Of a stretch of 5,509 nt of DNA, positions 5,158 through 5,509 are shown one piece after another. The position numbers were made by a program, and so were the translations under genes. The notes under the pieces are model-generated. The model saw nothing but the letters and a program-made list of their open reading frames with translations, did not search any database and was not told the origin of the DNA. Location of the stretch: assembly GCA_015661985.1 (NCBI GenBank), contig DQVB01000120.1, forward strand, positions 1 through 5,509, in the 5' to 3' direction. This DNA comes from Planctomycetota bacterium (GTDB taxonomy: Bacteria; Planctomycetota; Planctomycetia; Pirellulales; Thermoguttaceae). Numbering within the stretch: position 1 is the first letter of the stretch; each line of letters begins with the position of its first letter.

Positions 5158-5509
5158 ATGCCACGCCGCACAACCGAACTCGTGGTCGGCGAGTACTACC
5201 ACATCTACAACCGTGGAGTCAACCGCGAACCGATCTTCTTCGAACGCGACAATTACCTTTTCTTTCTTCGCCGGCTGCGCAAACACTTGTCTCCGGATCA
5301 TGTTTCGCTTCTGGTGTACTGCCTGATGCCTAACCACTACCACCTGCTGGTCCGGCTGGAGAGCAACGAGTTCTCGGCTCGCATGCAGGCCCTCGGAACG
5401 TCGTACACGAAGGCGATCAACAAGCGTCTGGGCCGTGTAGGCCCTCTTTTTCAGTCCCGGTTTCAGGCGAAACACGTGGAATGCGAAGAATACCTTGTGC
5501 ACTTGTCAC
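5158..5509 (+). CDS. REP-associated tyrosine transposase-like protein (IS200/HUH type), 3' truncated
   Basis: The frame opens at ATG 5158 and runs off the window end; 117 residues are visible. The N-terminus VVGEYYHIYNRGVNREPIFF (9-28) matches the YHIxNRG start of the Y1 transposase family. The HUH metal-binding motif is H60-Y-H62 in CLMPNHYHLLVRL. SYTKAINKRLGRVGPLFQSRFQAK (82-105) is the usual segment of the REP-associated branch (RAYT, DUF1568-like). The catalytic tyrosine is expected just past the window end, in the YIHxNP-type helix. Such proteins nick single-stranded DNA at REP hairpins and are thought to spread them as single-copy domesticated transposases. A matching palindromic repeat directly upstream and four more copies within 4.4 kb fit that role. 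Activity cannot be judged because the C-terminus is missing. A plain IS200/IS605-type transposase is the alternative, but the sequence style favours RAYT. Confidence 0.88.
   Translation, partial: MPRRTTELVVGEYYHIYNRGVNREPIFFERDNYLFFLRRLRKHLSPDHVSLLVYCLMPNHYHLLVRLESNEFSARMQALGTSYTKAINKRLGRVGPLFQSRFQAKHVECEEYLVHLS

Noticed and set aside
5060..5326. Lysine/glutamate-rich 88-codon frame over the purine array
   Set aside because: It is low-complexity from the tandem repeat and then runs out of frame through the RAYT-like gene, whose motifs are clear in another frame.

Overview
The window is GC-rich, tightly packed bacterial DNA with every convincing gene on the + strand. It carries part of a defence-like operon and the start of a transposase gene. 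The taxon cannot be fixed from the sequence. Gene style (VapBC of this type, RAYT-like transposase, high GC, stop-free palindromes) would fit a Planctomycetota-like or other environmental genome, but that is only a guess.

Layout: (1) 3-1409, the C-terminal part of a DPPY-motif DNA methyltransferase, with its start outside the window. (2) 1498-1743 and 1740-2165, a VapB-like antitoxin and a VapC/PIN-domain toxin overlapping by ATGA. (3) 2181-5063, a 960-residue PglZ-family protein (alkaline phosphatase fold), the hallmark of BREX/Pgl phage-resistance loci. (4) 5158-5509, the N-terminal part of an IS200-like HUH transposase of the REP-associated (RAYT) type, cut by the window end. Methyltransferase plus PglZ suggests a BREX-like/Pgl-like defence system, with a toxin-antitoxin pair between them.

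The most striking element is a family of GC-rich palindromic repeats built from AGAAGCCCGGCTTTT - 3-4 nt - AAAAGCCGGGCTTCT. There are five copies in 5.5 kb: inside the methyltransferase gene, between it and vapB, in the 3' end of vapC, inside pglZ, and directly before the RAYT-like gene. The copies inside the methyltransferase and pglZ are 54 and 69 nt, exact multiples of three. They are read in the same frame, adding RSPA...SRAS peptides at probable inter-domain linkers. The vapC copy is about 44 nt and supplies most of the toxin's last 20 residues. The arms contain no stop codon in any of the six frames.

The likely story is that a REP-like hairpin family, probably mobilised by a RAYT-type transposase such as the one at 5158, has spread through a defence operon. 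It inserts into genes without breaking them, much as Rickettsia palindromic elements do, although classical REP elements are mostly intergenic. The link between repeat and transposase is inferred from proximity and family knowledge and is not demonstrated by the sequence.
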